Shown: positions 11,648-24,157 of the stretch, piece by piece
Layout: every line of letters begins with the position of its first letter
How positions within the stretch are numbered: the stretch's first letter is position 1
Source of the DNA: Gammaproteobacteria bacterium
Lineage (GTDB): Bacteria; Pseudomonadota; Gammaproteobacteria; Pseudomonadales; Azotimanducaceae_A
Direction: 5' to 3'
Length of the DNA stretch: 64,000 bases
NCBI GenBank assembly: GCA_012960755.1
Contig: DUAT01000078.1
Coordinates: 186,001-250,000, forward strand
Notes under the pieces: model-generated
What the model was told of the DNA's origin: nothing
Seen by the model: only the letters and a program-made list of their open reading frames with translations
The model's database searches: none
Made by a program: the position numbers and the translations under genes

Positions 11648-13003
11648 ATTCAGAATACAGATACAATTGCCGCGATAGCGACTCCGTCTGGTCGGGGCGG
11701 GGTTGGCATTGTTCGAATTTCTGGCGAGCTCGTTACGGCTATCGCCTCAGTTTTGTTTACCCATATCCCCGAAGCCAGAGTGGCGACCTATAGCAACTTT
11801 AAGGCTGCAGACGGTACAACGATCGATCAGGGTATTGCTCTTTTTTTCCCGGCACCCCATTCGTTCACCGGTGAAGACGTTCTGGAATTACAAGGTCATG
11901 GTGGTCCCGTAGTGATGAACATGTTGCTGATGCGCATAGTTGAATTAGGCGCACGCATAGCTCAACCGGGGGAATTTTCCCAGAGAGCCTTTCTCAATGA
12001 CAAGATTGACCTGTCACAAGCGGAGGCTATCGCTGATTTGATTGACAGCGTCAGTCAGCAGGCTGCCCAAGGCGCAATGAGATCATTGCAGGGTGAGTTT
12101 TCGAAAAAGATCAAACAGCTTAACGAGAGGCTGATCAATCAACGGATGTACATAGAAGCAGCTATTGACTTTCCCGAAGAGGAAGTTGACTTTTTGTCCG
12201 ATGGGAGAATTGCCAGGAATCTCGACGAACTGGAGTGTGCGCTGAAGGAGGTTCTACAACAAGCGAACGAAGGTGCGTTGTTGAGGGAGGGAATAACCCT
12301 GGTACTGGCGGGCAGAACCAATGCGGGAAAATCCAGCTTAATGAATCAGTTATCGGGCCGTGATTCATCCATAGTCGCAACAATCCCAGGTACCACCCGT
12401 GATCTCATCAACGAGTTTATTCACCTCGATGGCATACCACTTAAATTGGTGGATACCGCAGGTATTCGTAATGCGGGAGACGAGGTCGAACAGGAAGGTG
12501 TTCGGCGGGCGCTGGTGGAAATAGAAAATGCGGACGGCATGTTAGTCCTTGTTGATTTACAGTCGACCAAAGATTGGCAGGAAGACCTAACCTCACTTAT
12601 CCGCGAGCTACCTGATAAAGAAAAATTGCTCGTAGTACTCAACAAGATTGATGTTGCATCCAGACAACCAGAGATTCCGAAACACTTCGACTATCCCGTC
12701 ACCTGTATTTCTGCAAAGCTCGGCACCGGCATGTCGGACTTAAAATCCTTGATAAAGGCAGCCTTTTCACTCGATCTCTCAGAAGAGGGATCCTTTATCG
12801 CCCGGGCGAGGCATGTGGAGGCATTGACTCGCGGTTTGGATCATCTGCAAGTGGGCAGGGATCAATTGTTGTCCCGGGGCGCCGGTGAGTTGCTGGCAGA
12901 AGAATTGAGGCTTTGCCATGAATCTCTGAGTGAAATCACAGGGGAATTCAGTAGCGACGATTTACTGGGGCTTATTTTTTCAAACTTTTGTATCGGAAAG
13001 TAA
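11648..13003 (+). CDS. mnmE: tRNA modification GTPase MnmE (apparent ATT start)
   Basis: With MnmG this GTPase makes the cmnm5 group on U34 of several tRNAs. From 11648 the protein is 451 residues (E. coli 454). The N-terminal domain starts QNTDTIAAIATPSGRGGVGI, aligning without offset to the E. coli start SDNDTIVAQATPPGRGG. The G domain has GRTNAGKSSLMN, the DTAGIR switch and NKID, and the C-terminus is FCIGK. No ATG, GTG or TTG precedes the conserved N-terminus in frame; the first TTG (11753) would remove about 35 conserved residues. ATT at 11648 has GGGAGA 7 nt upstream, so it is the best start. Confidence 0.9.
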   Translation: MQNTDTIAAIATPSGRGGVGIVRISGELVTAIASVLFTHIPEARVATYSNFKAADGTTIDQGIALFFPAPHSFTGEDVLELQGHGGPVVMNMLLMRIVELGARIAQPGEFSQRAFLNDKIDLSQAEAIADLIDSVSQQAAQGAMRSLQGEFSKKIKQLNERLINQRMYIEAAIDFPEEEVDFLSDGRIARNLDELECALKEVLQQANEGALLREGITLVLAGRTNAGKSSLMNQLSGRDSSIVATIPGTTRDLINEFIHLDGIPLKLVDTAGIRNAGDEVEQEGVRRALVEIENADGMLVLVDLQSTKDWQEDLTSLIRELPDKEKLLVVLNKIDVASRQPEIPKHFDYPVTCISAKLGTGMSDLKSLIKAAFSLDLSEEGSFIARARHVEALTRGLDHLQVGRDQLLSRGAGELLAEELRLCHESLSEITGEFSSDDLLGLIFSNFCIGK

Positions 13004-13092
13004 TTCCGCCACCGGTTCAGCAAGACACTTCATAGACAAAGGGCTGCCTATCTGTATACTTGCCCCCCCAAATTTCCTATTCCGCAAAAACA

Positions 13093-14970
13093 ATGGACTA
13101 TCCCAAACAATTTGACGTAATTGTTGTCGGTGGCGGTCATGCTGGTACTGAAGCGGCGATGGCTGCCGCTCGCATGGGTACATCCACATTGCTGGTGACC
13201 CAGAACATTGACACCCTTGGCCAGATGTCCTGTAACCCGGCTATTGGCGGTATTGGAAAAAGTCACCTGGTGAAAGAAATTGATGCATTGGGTGGCGTCA
13301 TGGCATTGGCGGCAGACCAGGCGGGTATTCATTTTAGAACCTTGAATTCACGCAAGGGTCCAGCTGTCAGGGCGACCAGGGCACAGGCAGATCGTCAATT
13401 GTACAAGCAGGCGATTCGCGGGTATCTGGAAAACCAGCCAGGGTTGCAAATTTTCCAACAATCTGTGGATGACCTGATTGTCGAGAAAGATCGGGTGGCT
13501 GGAGTGGTCACTAATGCGGGCATTCGATTTAAAGGAAAAACCGTGATACTGACGGTAGGCACGTTTTTAGGCGGCATCATTCATGTGGGGATGCAGAAAC
13601 ATCCCGGTGGCCGGGCCGGTGATGCGCCATCGAATCGGCTCTCGGAACGATTGCGAGAACTGCCGTTCAAGGTGGATCGGTTGAAAACCGGGACACCGCC
13701 GCGAATAGATGCAAAAACAGTAAACTTTGAAGGTCTCGACGCTCAACCCGGGGAAAATCCCAGACCCGTGATGTCGTTTATGGGATCTCAAGAAGACCAT
13801 CCTACGCAGGTTAATTGTCATATCACCCACACTAATGCGCGCACCCACGAGATTATTACCCGGGGATTGGACCGATCACCGTTGTTTACCGGTGAAATTG
13901 AAGGTGTTGGACCCCGTTATTGCCCCTCAATTGAAGACAAGGTAGTACGCTTTGCCGATAAAAATTCGCACCAGATCTTTATAGAACCGGAAGGCCTGAA
14001 TTCATTGGAGTTGTATCCCAATGGCATCTCCACCAGTTTGCCATTTGATGTTCAGTTAGCGCTGGTACGCAGCATTAAGGGATTTGAGCAAGCGGAGATC
14101 ACGCGTCCCGGTTACGCAATTGAATATGATTTCTTTGAACCCCGGGACCTGCATTCCTCATTAGAGACGAAGCATATGCCCGGACTCTATTTTGCGGGCC
14201 AGATTAACGGTACAACCGGATACGAGGAAGCGGGCGCGCAGGGGCTGATCGCAGGTATCAATGCGGCCAGGTATAGCCAGCAGCTAGAGCCCTGGTGTCC
14301 AGCCAGAAGTGAAGCTTACATCGGCGTATTGATCGATGATTTGATCACCATGGGAACCAAGGAACCCTATCGGATGTTCACCAGTCGTGCTGAGTACCGG
14401 CTCATACTGCGGCAGGACAATGCTGATCGACGGCTCACTGAAACAGGCCGGAACATGGGTCTCATCGATGATGCTCGATGGACCCGCTATGGTGAAAAAA
14501 CCGAACTTATTGAAAGCAGAAAGCAAACACTGGCGTCATCCTGGTGTCAGCCGGGGAACACTGATGTTGAAACTTATCTCGGGCAACCCCTGAGCCGGGA
14601 ATATAGTCTGTCCGAATTGCTGCGTCGGCCTAATGTTGACGTGTCGAGCCTGTTGCGCATCCTTGAACTGGAGTGGCCGGATGCAGAGGTTAATGAGCAG
14701 ATTGAAATTGACCTTAAGTATGAGGGTTATATCGCGAGACAGGAGGATGAAATCGAACGGATTCGAGATCAGCAAGAAGCGAACATTCCCGACTCGGTGG
14801 ACTATAACGAAATCCGCGGCTTGTCCAATGAAGTGAAACAGAAACTGCAGGATGTACAACCTGAAACTATCGGCCAGGCAGGGCGAATTCCAGGGCTGAC
14901 ACCTGCGGCTATCTCTCTATTATTGATTCACCTGAAGAAGGCGAAACAACTCATCCGAAGATCGGCATGA
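13093..14970 (+). CDS. mnmG: tRNA uridine-5-carboxymethylaminomethyl modification enzyme MnmG
   Basis: This 625-residue FAD-binding partner of MnmE acts in U34 tRNA modification. The dinucleotide-binding motif [10 protein letters not shown] is near the start. [11 protein letters not shown] and the later [19 protein letters not shown] are family signatures. The ATG at 13093 is used because an in-frame TTG at 13060 lies in non-conserved sequence. The length matches E. coli (629). The stop overlaps an ATG in the sequence ATGA (14967-14970), which begins the ladder leading to rsmG. Confidence 0.96.
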   Translation: MDYPKQFDVIVVGGGHAGTEAAMAAARMGTSTLLVTQNIDTLGQMSCNPAIGGIGKSHLVKEIDALGGVMALAADQAGIHFRTLNSRKGPAVRATRAQADRQLYKQAIRGYLENQPGLQIFQQSVDDLIVEKDRVAGVVTNAGIRFKGKTVILTVGTFLGGIIHVGMQKHPGGRAGDAPSNRLSERLRELPFKVDRLKTGTPPRIDAKTVNFEGLDAQPGENPRPVMSFMGSQEDHPTQVNCHITHTNARTHEIITRGLDRSPLFTGEIEGVGPRYCPSIEDKVVRFADKNSHQIFIEPEGLNSLELYPNGISTSLPFDVQLALVRSIKGFEQAEITRPGYAIEYDFFEPRDLHSSLETKHMPGLYFAGQINGTTGYEEAGAQGLIAGINAARYSQQLEPWCPARSEAYIGVLIDDLITMGTKEPYRMFTSRAEYRLILRQDNADRRLTETGRNMGLIDDARWTRYGEKTELIESRKQTLASSWCQPGNTDVETYLGQPLSREYSLSELLRRPNVDVSSLLRILELEWPDAEVNEQIEIDLKYEGYIARQEDEIERIRDQQEANIPDSVDYNEIRGLSNEVKQKLQDVQPETIGQAGRIPGLTPAAISLLLIHLKKAKQLIRRSA

Positions 14971-14998
14971 ATTTGTCTGCATGAATGTGGCTACATGA
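14967..14998 (+). repeat. 14-bp tandem repeat forming an ATGA coupling ladder between mnmG and rsmG
   Basis: ATG codons stand at 14967, 14981 and 14995, exactly 14 bp apart, each within ATGA. The first overlaps the mnmG stop. The second and third overlap the stops of two five-codon open frames (MNLSA, 14967-14984; MNVAT, 14981-14998). The last ATG is the rsmG start. The repeat units are GCATGAATTTGTCT, GCATGAATGTGGCT and ACATGAATATAAAT. Confidence 0.7.
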
Positions 14999-15615
14999 AT
15001 ATAAATATGGCAATCGAGGATGGCCTGACGGAAATGGGTCTTCAGTTCGATAATCAGTTCGTCTGCGGATTGGCAGATTTACTCGAACAACTGGTCAAAT
15101 GGAACAAGACGTACAACTTAACCGCTATTAGAGACCCGGCGCAGATTATTACCCATCACATTTTCGACTCCCTGTCGGTTCAGGCACATGTTAAGGGCGC
15201 GAATATCATTGATGTGGGTTCTGGTGCTGGATTCCCTGGTTTGCCGCTCGCATTGTACTTCCCTGAGAAAAACTTCACCCTGCTGGACAGTAATGGTAAA
15301 AAAACGCGCTTCCTGCAGCAAGTGAAGATAGTCCTGGGACTGAAAAATTGTCGGATTGTACAGTCAAGGGCCGAGGTGTACAGGGAGACTTTTGACCAGG
15401 TGATCTGCCGGGCATTTGCGTCGCTTGCAGATATCACCGAAAAGACGGCACACTTACTGTCATGTCATGGTGAGATACTTGCATTGAAGGGCAAGCTTGA
15501 CGAGGCAGAAACCCGGTCGGATATTTCACCGTTTCAAATAACAACCACCCATCTGCTGGCGGTACCGCAGGTTGGAGCAGAGCGTCATCTCGTCATTTTG
15601 AAAAAGAAAAGCTAA
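14995..15615 (+). CDS. rsmG: 16S rRNA (guanine-N7)-methyltransferase RsmG
   Basis: This 206-residue SAM-dependent methyltransferase modifies G527 of 16S rRNA (E. coli numbering). The N-terminal part has the LVKWNKTYNLTAIRDP pattern and the SAM motif DVGSGAGFPGLPLA is near residues 65-78. The length equals E. coli RsmG (207). The start ATG overlaps the stop of a five-codon minicistron; an alternative ATG is at 15007. It is followed by parA after 12 bp. Confidence 0.94.
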   Translation: MNINMAIEDGLTEMGLQFDNQFVCGLADLLEQLVKWNKTYNLTAIRDPAQIITHHIFDSLSVQAHVKGANIIDVGSGAGFPGLPLALYFPEKNFTLLDSNGKKTRFLQQVKIVLGLKNCRIVQSRAEVYRETFDQVICRAFASLADITEKTAHLLSCHGEILALKGKLDEAETRSDISPFQITTTHLLAVPQVGAERHLVILKKKS

Positions 15616-15627
15616 GAGGCAAGGTAG

Positions 15628-16473
15628 TTGGGGACAATACTGGCAATCACAAATCAGAAAGGCGGGGTCGGTAAAACAACCACGAGCGTCAATTTGGCGG
15701 CTTCTCTGGCTGCGACGCACCGCAAAGTGTTATTGGTCGACCTGGATCCCCAGGGAAATGCCACCATGGGTAGCGGGACAGATAAAAGCGAACTGGATCT
15801 CTCAATTTATGATGTGCTGATTGATGATCGGGCAGTGTCAGAGGCCATCGTTGAAGCCGGGTGGCCTTCTCAAAGCGGACAGCAGGCTCCCGGCTACGAT
15901 CTGCTGGCGGCCAATGTTGAGCTGACCGGGGCAGAATTAGAATTAATGGATCTGGACCGTCGTGAATACAGGTTGTCAGATGCGTTATCGGCGATACGTT
16001 CACAGTACGATTTTATCGTCATGGATTGCCCGCCATCATTGAGTCTGCTGACAATAAACGGTCTGGTGGCCGCCGATGCGGTTATTATCCCCATGCAGTG
16101 CGAGTACTATGCGCTCGAAGGTTTGTCCGCATTAATAAATACCGTCCAGAGAATTACCCAGCACTTGAATCCCGGGCTGCGAATAGAGGGCATCATTCGC
16201 ACTATGTATGATCCCCGTAATAGATTGACCCGCGATGTATCTAATCAGTTACTGGACCACTTCGGTGATAAGGTCTACCGAACTGTTATTCCGCGGAATG
16301 TTCGTCTTGCCGAAGCACCCAGCTATGGTTTGCCGGTGCTCTACTATGACAAGCAATCCCGTGGCGCCCGGGCATACCTGGCTTTAGCGGGCGAAATCAA
16401 CCGGCGCTATGATCAGGTCAGTGCGTCTGGCCCCACACAATCCGACCGGGCACAGCCAGGAGCACAATCTTAA
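15628..16473 (+). CDS. parA: Chromosome partitioning ATPase ParA (Soj)
   Basis: This 281-residue Walker-type ATPase moves the origin region by interacting with ParB bound at parS. The deviant Walker A motif KGGVGKTTTSVN is at residues 11-22. VDLDPQGNATMG and VMDCPPSLSLLT follow as expected. The apparent start is TTG (15628), directly before the conserved GTILAITNQ stretch. The stop overlaps the parB start by one base. Confidence 0.95.
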   Translation: MGTILAITNQKGGVGKTTTSVNLAASLAATHRKVLLVDLDPQGNATMGSGTDKSELDLSIYDVLIDDRAVSEAIVEAGWPSQSGQQAPGYDLLAANVELTGAELELMDLDRREYRLSDALSAIRSQYDFIVMDCPPSLSLLTINGLVAADAVIIPMQCEYYALEGLSALINTVQRITQHLNPGLRIEGIIRTMYDPRNRLTRDVSNQLLDHFGDKVYRTVIPRNVRLAEAPSYGLPVLYYDKQSRGARAYLALAGEINRRYDQVSASGPTQSDRAQPGAQS

Positions 16474-17342
16474 TGGTTGTAAAAAGACGAGGATTAGGCA
16501 GGGGTTTAGACGCCCTGCTGGGGTCAGAAAACAAGCAAAAATCTGTGGAATCATCGGCACCCAGCCTGGATGAAATTCCTTTGGAGTGGATAAGGCCTGG
16601 TAAGTACCAGCCTAGAACGGTAATCAATGATGAAGCGTTGCAGGAACTGGCTAACTCCATACGAGCCCAGGGTGTGATGCAACCCATCGTATTGCGATCT
16701 GTTTCGGAGAATCGCTACGAAATTATTGCTGGTGAAAGACGCTGGCGAGCTGCCCAGTTGGTCGGGTTGGACAAGATCCCGGCTGTTATCAAGGAAGTCA
16801 ACGACGAATCCGCTGTCGCCATGTCTCTGATCGAGAATATTCAGCGTGAAGATCTTAACCCCATGGAAGAAGCCCTGGCTTTGCAGCGGTTAATTGAGGA
16901 TTTTGATTTAACCCACCAGCAGGTAGCCGATGCAGTCGGTAAAAGTCGCGCTGCGGTGACTAACTTCCTGCGTTTGATTAACCTCAGCCCGGAAGTTGCC
17001 CAGATGCTGGTCCACGGGGATATAGAGATGGGCCACGCCCGGGCACTGTTAAGTCTTTCACCCGAACAACAAAGCAGTGTCGCTCGAGATGTGGCTGCTC
17101 ATAACCTGAATGTGCGGCAGGCAGAAGCCATGGTTCGAAAACTGTTGTCTGGGCTAAATAATCGTAAACCAGCAAGGGTGGTGGATCCTGATACGCGTAA
17201 TCTGGAGAATCGCTTGTCGACGACTATTGGTCAGCCGGTAATGATCCAGCACAGTTCGAGAGGTAAGGGCAAACTGGTTATCAAATATAGCAGCCTGGAT
17301 GAGTTGGATGGCATATTGGATCGATTTGGTGACCTGGGGTAA
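16473..17342 (+). CDS. parB: Chromosome partitioning protein ParB (Spo0J family)
   Basis: This 289-residue CTP-dependent DNA clamp loads at parS. The N-terminus RRGLGRGLDALLG is the ParA-interacting tail. GERRWRAAQLVG (about residues 87-98) is the CTP-binding motif, and VADAVGKSRAAVTNFLRL is the helix-turn-helix. The ATG shares a base with the parA stop (TAATG), so the pair is translationally coupled. A fitting parS-like site lies at 3860-3875. Confidence 0.95.
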   Translation: MVVKRRGLGRGLDALLGSENKQKSVESSAPSLDEIPLEWIRPGKYQPRTVINDEALQELANSIRAQGVMQPIVLRSVSENRYEIIAGERRWRAAQLVGLDKIPAVIKEVNDESAVAMSLIENIQREDLNPMEEALALQRLIEDFDLTHQQVADAVGKSRAAVTNFLRLINLSPEVAQMLVHGDIEMGHARALLSLSPEQQSSVARDVAAHNLNVRQAEAMVRKLLSGLNNRKPARVVDPDTRNLENRLSTTIGQPVMIQHSSRGKGKLVIKYSSLDELDGILDRFGDLG

Positions 17343-17403
17343 CCAGCCAATTCCCGAGTTCAGAGACTGGTCGTAAAAAAACCGGCTTTCCCAACAGATC
17401 AAG

Positions 17404-17432
17404 TTGAAGGAAACATGCTAAATCACTATACT
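17404..17432 (+). promoter_or_regulatory. Sigma-70 type promoter for the atp operon
   Basis: TTGAAG (17404-17409) and TATACT (17427-17432) are separated by exactly 17 bp in the 156-bp gap between parB and atpI. It would start transcription about 60 bp before atpI. Confidence 0.6.
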
Positions 17433-17498
17433 CTGCACCCGCGAGAGTCAGGGCGAACTGACCGGTTATTATGGCGCTCTCTGGGACCATCGAAGTAA

Positions 17499-17912
17499 AT
17501 GCTGGAAACCCCGATATACCGGATTGTTGTGGCGCAGTTTGTCGCCACGTTTATTGCAGCTACTTTGTATTTAATCGTAGGCTGGGTTGCTGCCTACTCA
17601 GTTCTGTTAGGTGGTTTGACCTGCGCAGTACCCAATGCACTATTGGCCTGGCGCCTGGGTCGAGTAGCAGATTCGAGTGGGGCGTTGAAGTCCCTGGTAA
17701 GAGGAGAGTTGGGCAAACTTGTTATGACCGCCGTGATTTTTGCAGCGGTTTTTTTCTGGGTAAAACCACTTGAAGTCATGTTCTACTTTGTTGCCCTTAT
17801 TTTGGTGATGTTGTTTAACATGCTGGTGCCGCTGATTGAAGCGAAGAAAACAATAGCTGCCCGTGAGAGGCAGCTCGTGAAAGATAAGGCAACGATTTTT
17901 AACGAACATTGA
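17499..17912 (+). CDS. atpI: ATP synthase protein I
   Basis: This 137-residue membrane protein is encoded first in the atp operon and is thought to help assemble the c-ring. Four hydrophobic segments are visible (about residues 8-28, 32-50, 72-90, 94-112), with the family pattern GGLTCAVPNALLAWRLGR after the second. The tail is charged. It is poorly conserved in general, and position carries much of the assignment. It ends 6 bp before atpB. Confidence 0.88.
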   Translation: MLETPIYRIVVAQFVATFIAATLYLIVGWVAAYSVLLGGLTCAVPNALLAWRLGRVADSSGALKSLVRGELGKLVMTAVIFAAVFFWVKPLEVMFYFVALILVMLFNMLVPLIEAKKTIAARERQLVKDKATIFNEH

Positions 17913-18755
<843 letters not shown>

Positions 18756-18805
18756 TCATAATGAATCTGTTAACCAACTATTTTGACGAGCAACACTAGG
18801 AGTAA

Positions 18806-19036
<231 letters not shown>

Positions 19037-19078
19037 GACTGCAAAGCCAAGACCATTAGCCGAATTTCGAGGTGATGT

Positions 19079-19552
19079 GTGACTTTTAGTTTAGGAACGA
19101 TGTTAGGCCAAATGATTTCATTCGTGCTGTTCGTTTTGTTCTGCATGAAGTTCGTTTGGCCACCACTGACGGCGATTATGCGTGAGCGTCAGAAAGCGCT
19201 CGCCGATGGGCTTGAAAAAGCAGCGGAAGCTGAAAAACAGCTCGAAGAAGCCAATGATGCTTCTGCACTGGAACTGGACGAAGCCAAGAAACAGGCCGCA
19301 GAACTCATTGCCCAGGCCAGGAATCGAGCCAGCCAGATTGTCGACGAGGCAAAAGGGCAAGCCCAGGAAGAAGCCGATCGTATCAAGACTGGGGCGCAGG
19401 CGGAGATTGATCAGGAAGTCAATCGGGCGAGAGAAGCATTAAGATCCCAGGTCAGTGCACTGGCGATTGAAGGCGCAGAGAAAATTCTGGAACGAGACGT
19501 TGACAAGGCGACACACCAGGAAATGCTCACCAGGATAGCTGCCCAGCTTTAA
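19079..19552 (+). CDS. atpF: F0F1 ATP synthase subunit b
   Basis: This 157-residue stator stalk protein has one N-terminal membrane helix ([19 protein letters not shown], close to E. coli) and then a long Ala/Glu/Lys-rich coiled coil. The start is GTG at 19079, preceded by GAGGTGAT; no in-frame ATG exists before the conserved LGTMLGQ stretch. It ends 30 bp before atpH. Confidence 0.95.
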   Translation: MTFSLGTMLGQMISFVLFVLFCMKFVWPPLTAIMRERQKALADGLEKAAEAEKQLEEANDASALELDEAKKQAAELIAQARNRASQIVDEAKGQAQEEADRIKTGAQAEIDQEVNRAREALRSQVSALAIEGAEKILERDVDKATHQEMLTRIAAQL

Positions 19553-19582
19553 CTAAAAGACAGGAAACTAGACAGGAAAAGA

Positions 19583-20125
19583 ATGGCAGAGTCAGAATTA
19601 ACGACAATCGCAAGGCCCTATGCAAGGGCGGCTTTTTCACAAGCCCTCGATGAGGCGTCTGGTTTGGCGAACTGGTCAAGAATGCTTGGTTTACTCGCCA
19701 ACGTTGTTCAGCAGCCTGGGGTAAGATCTGCGCTCGACAACCCGCTGCTTACAACCGAAGACGAAGCGAAGCTGGTGATTGTCGTCATGGGTGAAGAGCT
19801 TTCCCCGAAAGGGCAGAACTTTGTCACTGTATTAGCAGAAAATGGTCGAATCAGCTTAATGCCGAAGATTGCCGAATTATATGAATTGTTTCGATCGAAC
19901 CATGAAAAAACCATGGACGTTCAGATTACCAGTGCTTATGAAGTTGACGAAGCGGATGAACAAAAACTGGCGGCAGCTTTAAAGCAGAGATTACAAAGAG
20001 AGATCAACCTGTCTTCGATTGTGGATCCGACGCTCCTGGGTGGCGTTGTGATCAAGGCCGAAGACACGGTGATAGATAATTCGGTGCGCGGCAAGCTGCA
20101 AAAGCTATCACGGGTACTTAGTTAG
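19583..20125 (+). CDS. atpH: F0F1 ATP synthase subunit delta
   Basis: This 180-residue subunit joins the b stalk to the top of the alpha3beta3 head. The N-terminal helical domain starts TIARPYARAAF, and the C-terminal end has the family motif DPTLLGGVVIKAEDTVIDNSV. The stop codon TAG lies at the border of a short CTAG-rich palindrome that fills the unusually long gap (98 bp) to atpA. Confidence 0.95.
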   Translation: MAESELTTIARPYARAAFSQALDEASGLANWSRMLGLLANVVQQPGVRSALDNPLLTTEDEAKLVIVVMGEELSPKGQNFVTVLAENGRISLMPKIAELYELFRSNHEKTMDVQITSAYEVDEADEQKLAAALKQRLQREINLSSIVDPTLLGGVVIKAEDTVIDNSVRGKLQKLSRVLS

Positions 20126-20130
20126 TTCCG

Positions 20131-20159
20131 CGGACAAGCACTAGTTAGTTCCTGTCCGG
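20131..20159. repeat. Short palindrome related to the 48609-48763 element
   Basis: The reverse complement starts CCGGACAGGAACTAACTAGT and matches the outer end of the element at 48609 at 26 of 28 positions. Its ends (CGGACA and TGTCCG) are inverted and could form a hairpin. It lies in the atpH-atpA gap inside the atp operon. Confidence 0.55.
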
Positions 20160-20223
20160 AACACGGATCTTAGCCCAGAGAAGAACCAGATAAATTAATT
20201 AACCATTCCTCGAGGAACGGAAC

Positions 20224-21768
20224 ATGCAACAACTGAACCCGTCCGAAATAAGCGAGATTATCAAGCAGCGGATTGAAAAGCTTGATATCTCATCGGAAGC
20301 TCGAAACGAAGGCACTATAGTCAGCGTCTCTGACGGTATCGTACGAATTCATGGGCTCGCAGACGTCCAAAACGGCGAGATGATTGAATTTGAGGGCAAT
20401 GTATTCGGATTTGCCCTAAACCTTGAGCGAGACTCGGTTGGTGCGGTTGTCATGGGAGACTACAAGGCATTAAGGGAAGGCCAGACAGCGAAGTGTACGG
20501 GTCGCATTCTTGAAGTGCCGACAGGACCTGAATTGTTAGGCCGGGTGGTTGATGCCCTGGGTAATCCGATAGATGGCAAGGGCACTATCAATGCCAGCAC
20601 ATATTCCCCGGTAGAAAAAGTGGCTCCGGGCGTCATTGCTCGCCAGCACGTTGACCAGCCTGTACAGACGGGGCTGAAATGTATTGACTCAATGATTCCG
20701 ATTGGCCGAGGCCAGAGAGAGTTGATCATTGGTGACCGCCAGACGGGTAAGACCGCAATCGCCATCGATACAATTATCAATCAGCAGAAATCGGGCATTA
20801 AGTGTGTTTATGTGGCCATTGGGCAAAAGTACTCGTCGGTTGCGAATGTTGTCCGGACGCTGGAAGAATATGGTGCCATGGATAATACGATCGTGGTTGT
20901 CGCTGGTGCATCCGACCCGGCGCCAATGCAGTACATGTCTGCGTATTCCGGTTGCACCATGGGTGAGTATTTTCGGGACCAGGGCGAAGACGCACTGATC
21001 ATATATGATGATTTAACCAAACAAGCCTGGGCTTATCGTCAAATTTCATTGCTGTTACGTCGCCCGCCAGGCCGTGAAGCCTATCCCGGTGACGTATTCT
21101 ATTTGCATTCTCGTTTGTTGGAACGTGCGGCTCGAGTCAACGCAGAATACGTTGATAAGTTCACCAATGGAGAAGTGAAGGGTAAAACCGGATCACTGAC
21201 AGCACTGCCCATTATTGAGACCCAGGCAGGGGACGTATCAGCCTTTGTGCCGACCAACGTTATTTCCATTACCGATGGACAGATCTTCCTGGAGTCGGAC
21301 AAGTTTAATGCCGGTGAACGGCCTGCGATGAACCCGGGCATATCTGTTTCTCGGGTGGGAAGTGACGCGCAGGTTAAGTTTATGGCGAAGATCTCCGGTG
21401 GTATCAAGCTGGCGTTAGCTCAATTTCGCGAACTGGCCGCCTTCTCTCAATTTGCTTCAGATCTTGATGATGCCACTCGACGGCAGCTGGAGCATGGTGA
21501 GCGAATTAACGAACTCATGAAACAAAAGCAGTATGCACCGATGACCGTTGCTGAAATGGGCGTCGTATTATTTGCCGCCGGTGAAGGTTACCTGGAAGAT
21601 GTAGAAGTCAATAAGGTACTCGATTTTGAAGCGGCGTTGATCTCCTATATGAACGCAGAACATGCAGACTTTATGGCAGAAGTTAACGTCAATGGTGCTT
21701 ACACAGACGACGTCATCGAGACAATGAAGAGCGCTTTGGATACCTTCAAGTCTACCCAGACCTGGTAA
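20224..21768 (+). CDS. atpA: F0F1 ATP synthase subunit alpha
   Basis: This 514-residue non-catalytic nucleotide-binding subunit belongs to the F1 head. Walker A is [13 protein letters not shown] (about residues 169-181), [16 protein letters not shown] contains Walker B, and [13 protein letters not shown] is the ATPase signature. The length equals E. coli (513). A 98-bp leader with a palindrome separates it from atpH. Confidence 0.97.
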   Translation: MQQLNPSEISEIIKQRIEKLDISSEARNEGTIVSVSDGIVRIHGLADVQNGEMIEFEGNVFGFALNLERDSVGAVVMGDYKALREGQTAKCTGRILEVPTGPELLGRVVDALGNPIDGKGTINASTYSPVEKVAPGVIARQHVDQPVQTGLKCIDSMIPIGRGQRELIIGDRQTGKTAIAIDTIINQQKSGIKCVYVAIGQKYSSVANVVRTLEEYGAMDNTIVVVAGASDPAPMQYMSAYSGCTMGEYFRDQGEDALIIYDDLTKQAWAYRQISLLLRRPPGREAYPGDVFYLHSRLLERAARVNAEYVDKFTNGEVKGKTGSLTALPIIETQAGDVSAFVPTNVISITDGQIFLESDKFNAGERPAMNPGISVSRVGSDAQVKFMAKISGGIKLALAQFRELAAFSQFASDLDDATRRQLEHGERINELMKQKQYAPMTVAEMGVVLFAAGEGYLEDVEVNKVLDFEAALISYMNAEHADFMAEVNVNGAYTDDVIETMKSALDTFKSTQTW

Positions 21769-21822
21769 CCATGCCCGCGTGATTAATGAGCGCAACTAAC
21801 GAGCGCACTTAACGAGGATGTT

Positions 21823-22683
21823 ATGGCGAACGCCAAAGAACTTCGAAAACAGATAGGCAGTATTAAGAACACGCAGAAAATTACCAGCGCGATGCAAATG
21901 GTTGCTGCCAGTAAGATGCGTAAGGCCCAGGAGCGTATGTCCCGTGGCCGACCCTATTCGGATCATATAAGAGACGTGATCAGTCATATAGCGAAAGCAT
22001 CCCCAGAGTTTCGACATGAGTTCATGGTCGAAAGAGAGGTCAGGCGAATTGGTTACATTATCATCACCACAGACAAGGGTTTGTGTGGTGGTTTGAATAT
22101 CAATCTACTCAAGGCAACCGTAAAAGACATTAAAAAATGGGTTGAAGACGGTATTGAAGTCGATCTGTGTTTAATCGGTAACAAAGGCGCACAGTTTTTC
22201 AAAAGTTATGGTGGAAATGTCGTTGCTGCGAGTAGCCATGTGAGTGAATCACCGGCAATGGATGACTTGATTGGTAGCATCAAGGTGATGTTGGATTCGT
22301 TTACCACTGGCAACATAGACAAAATCTACCTTTCTAATAATGTCTTCGTAAACACGATGACTCAAATGCCAACGATCAAGCAGCTAGTACCCCTGGATCC
22401 CGAAGACGATGAACCCGAGAAGCGACGATGGGATTACATATATGAGCCGGATGCACGGCAGCTGATTGAGGGGTTGATTACCCGGTACATTGAGTCCCAG
22501 GTCTATCAGGCCGTGGTGGAAAACGTTGCCTGCGAACAGGCAGCCAAGATGATAGCGATGAAAAGCGCGACTGATAATGCGGGTGACCTGGTTGATGAGC
22601 TGGAACTCATTATGAATAACGCACGGCAAGCTGCCATTACGCAGGAATTGTCAGAGATTGTCAGTGGCGCGGCGGCGGTATAA
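21823..22683 (+). CDS. atpG: F0F1 ATP synthase subunit gamma
   Basis: This 286-residue central shaft protein starts [20 protein letters not shown] and ends with [20 protein letters not shown], the two long helices that form the rotating coiled coil. [15 protein letters not shown] is conserved in the middle. The length equals E. coli (287). Confidence 0.97.
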   Translation: MANAKELRKQIGSIKNTQKITSAMQMVAASKMRKAQERMSRGRPYSDHIRDVISHIAKASPEFRHEFMVEREVRRIGYIIITTDKGLCGGLNINLLKATVKDIKKWVEDGIEVDLCLIGNKGAQFFKSYGGNVVAASSHVSESPAMDDLIGSIKVMLDSFTTGNIDKIYLSNNVFVNTMTQMPTIKQLVPLDPEDDEPEKRRWDYIYEPDARQLIEGLITRYIESQVYQAVVENVACEQAAKMIAMKSATDNAGDLVDELELIMNNARQAAITQELSEIVSGAAAV

Positions 22684-22700
22684 AGCACCGCGGCCGATAG

Positions 22701-24131
<1,431 letters not shown>

Positions 24132-24157
24132 GGTTTAATTAAAGGGGTAAGACTCAC

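Noticed and set aside
11753..13003. mnmE starting at TTG 11753
   Set aside because: This would delete the conserved N-terminal GRGGVGIVRISG segment, although that sequence is intact and in frame directly upstream.
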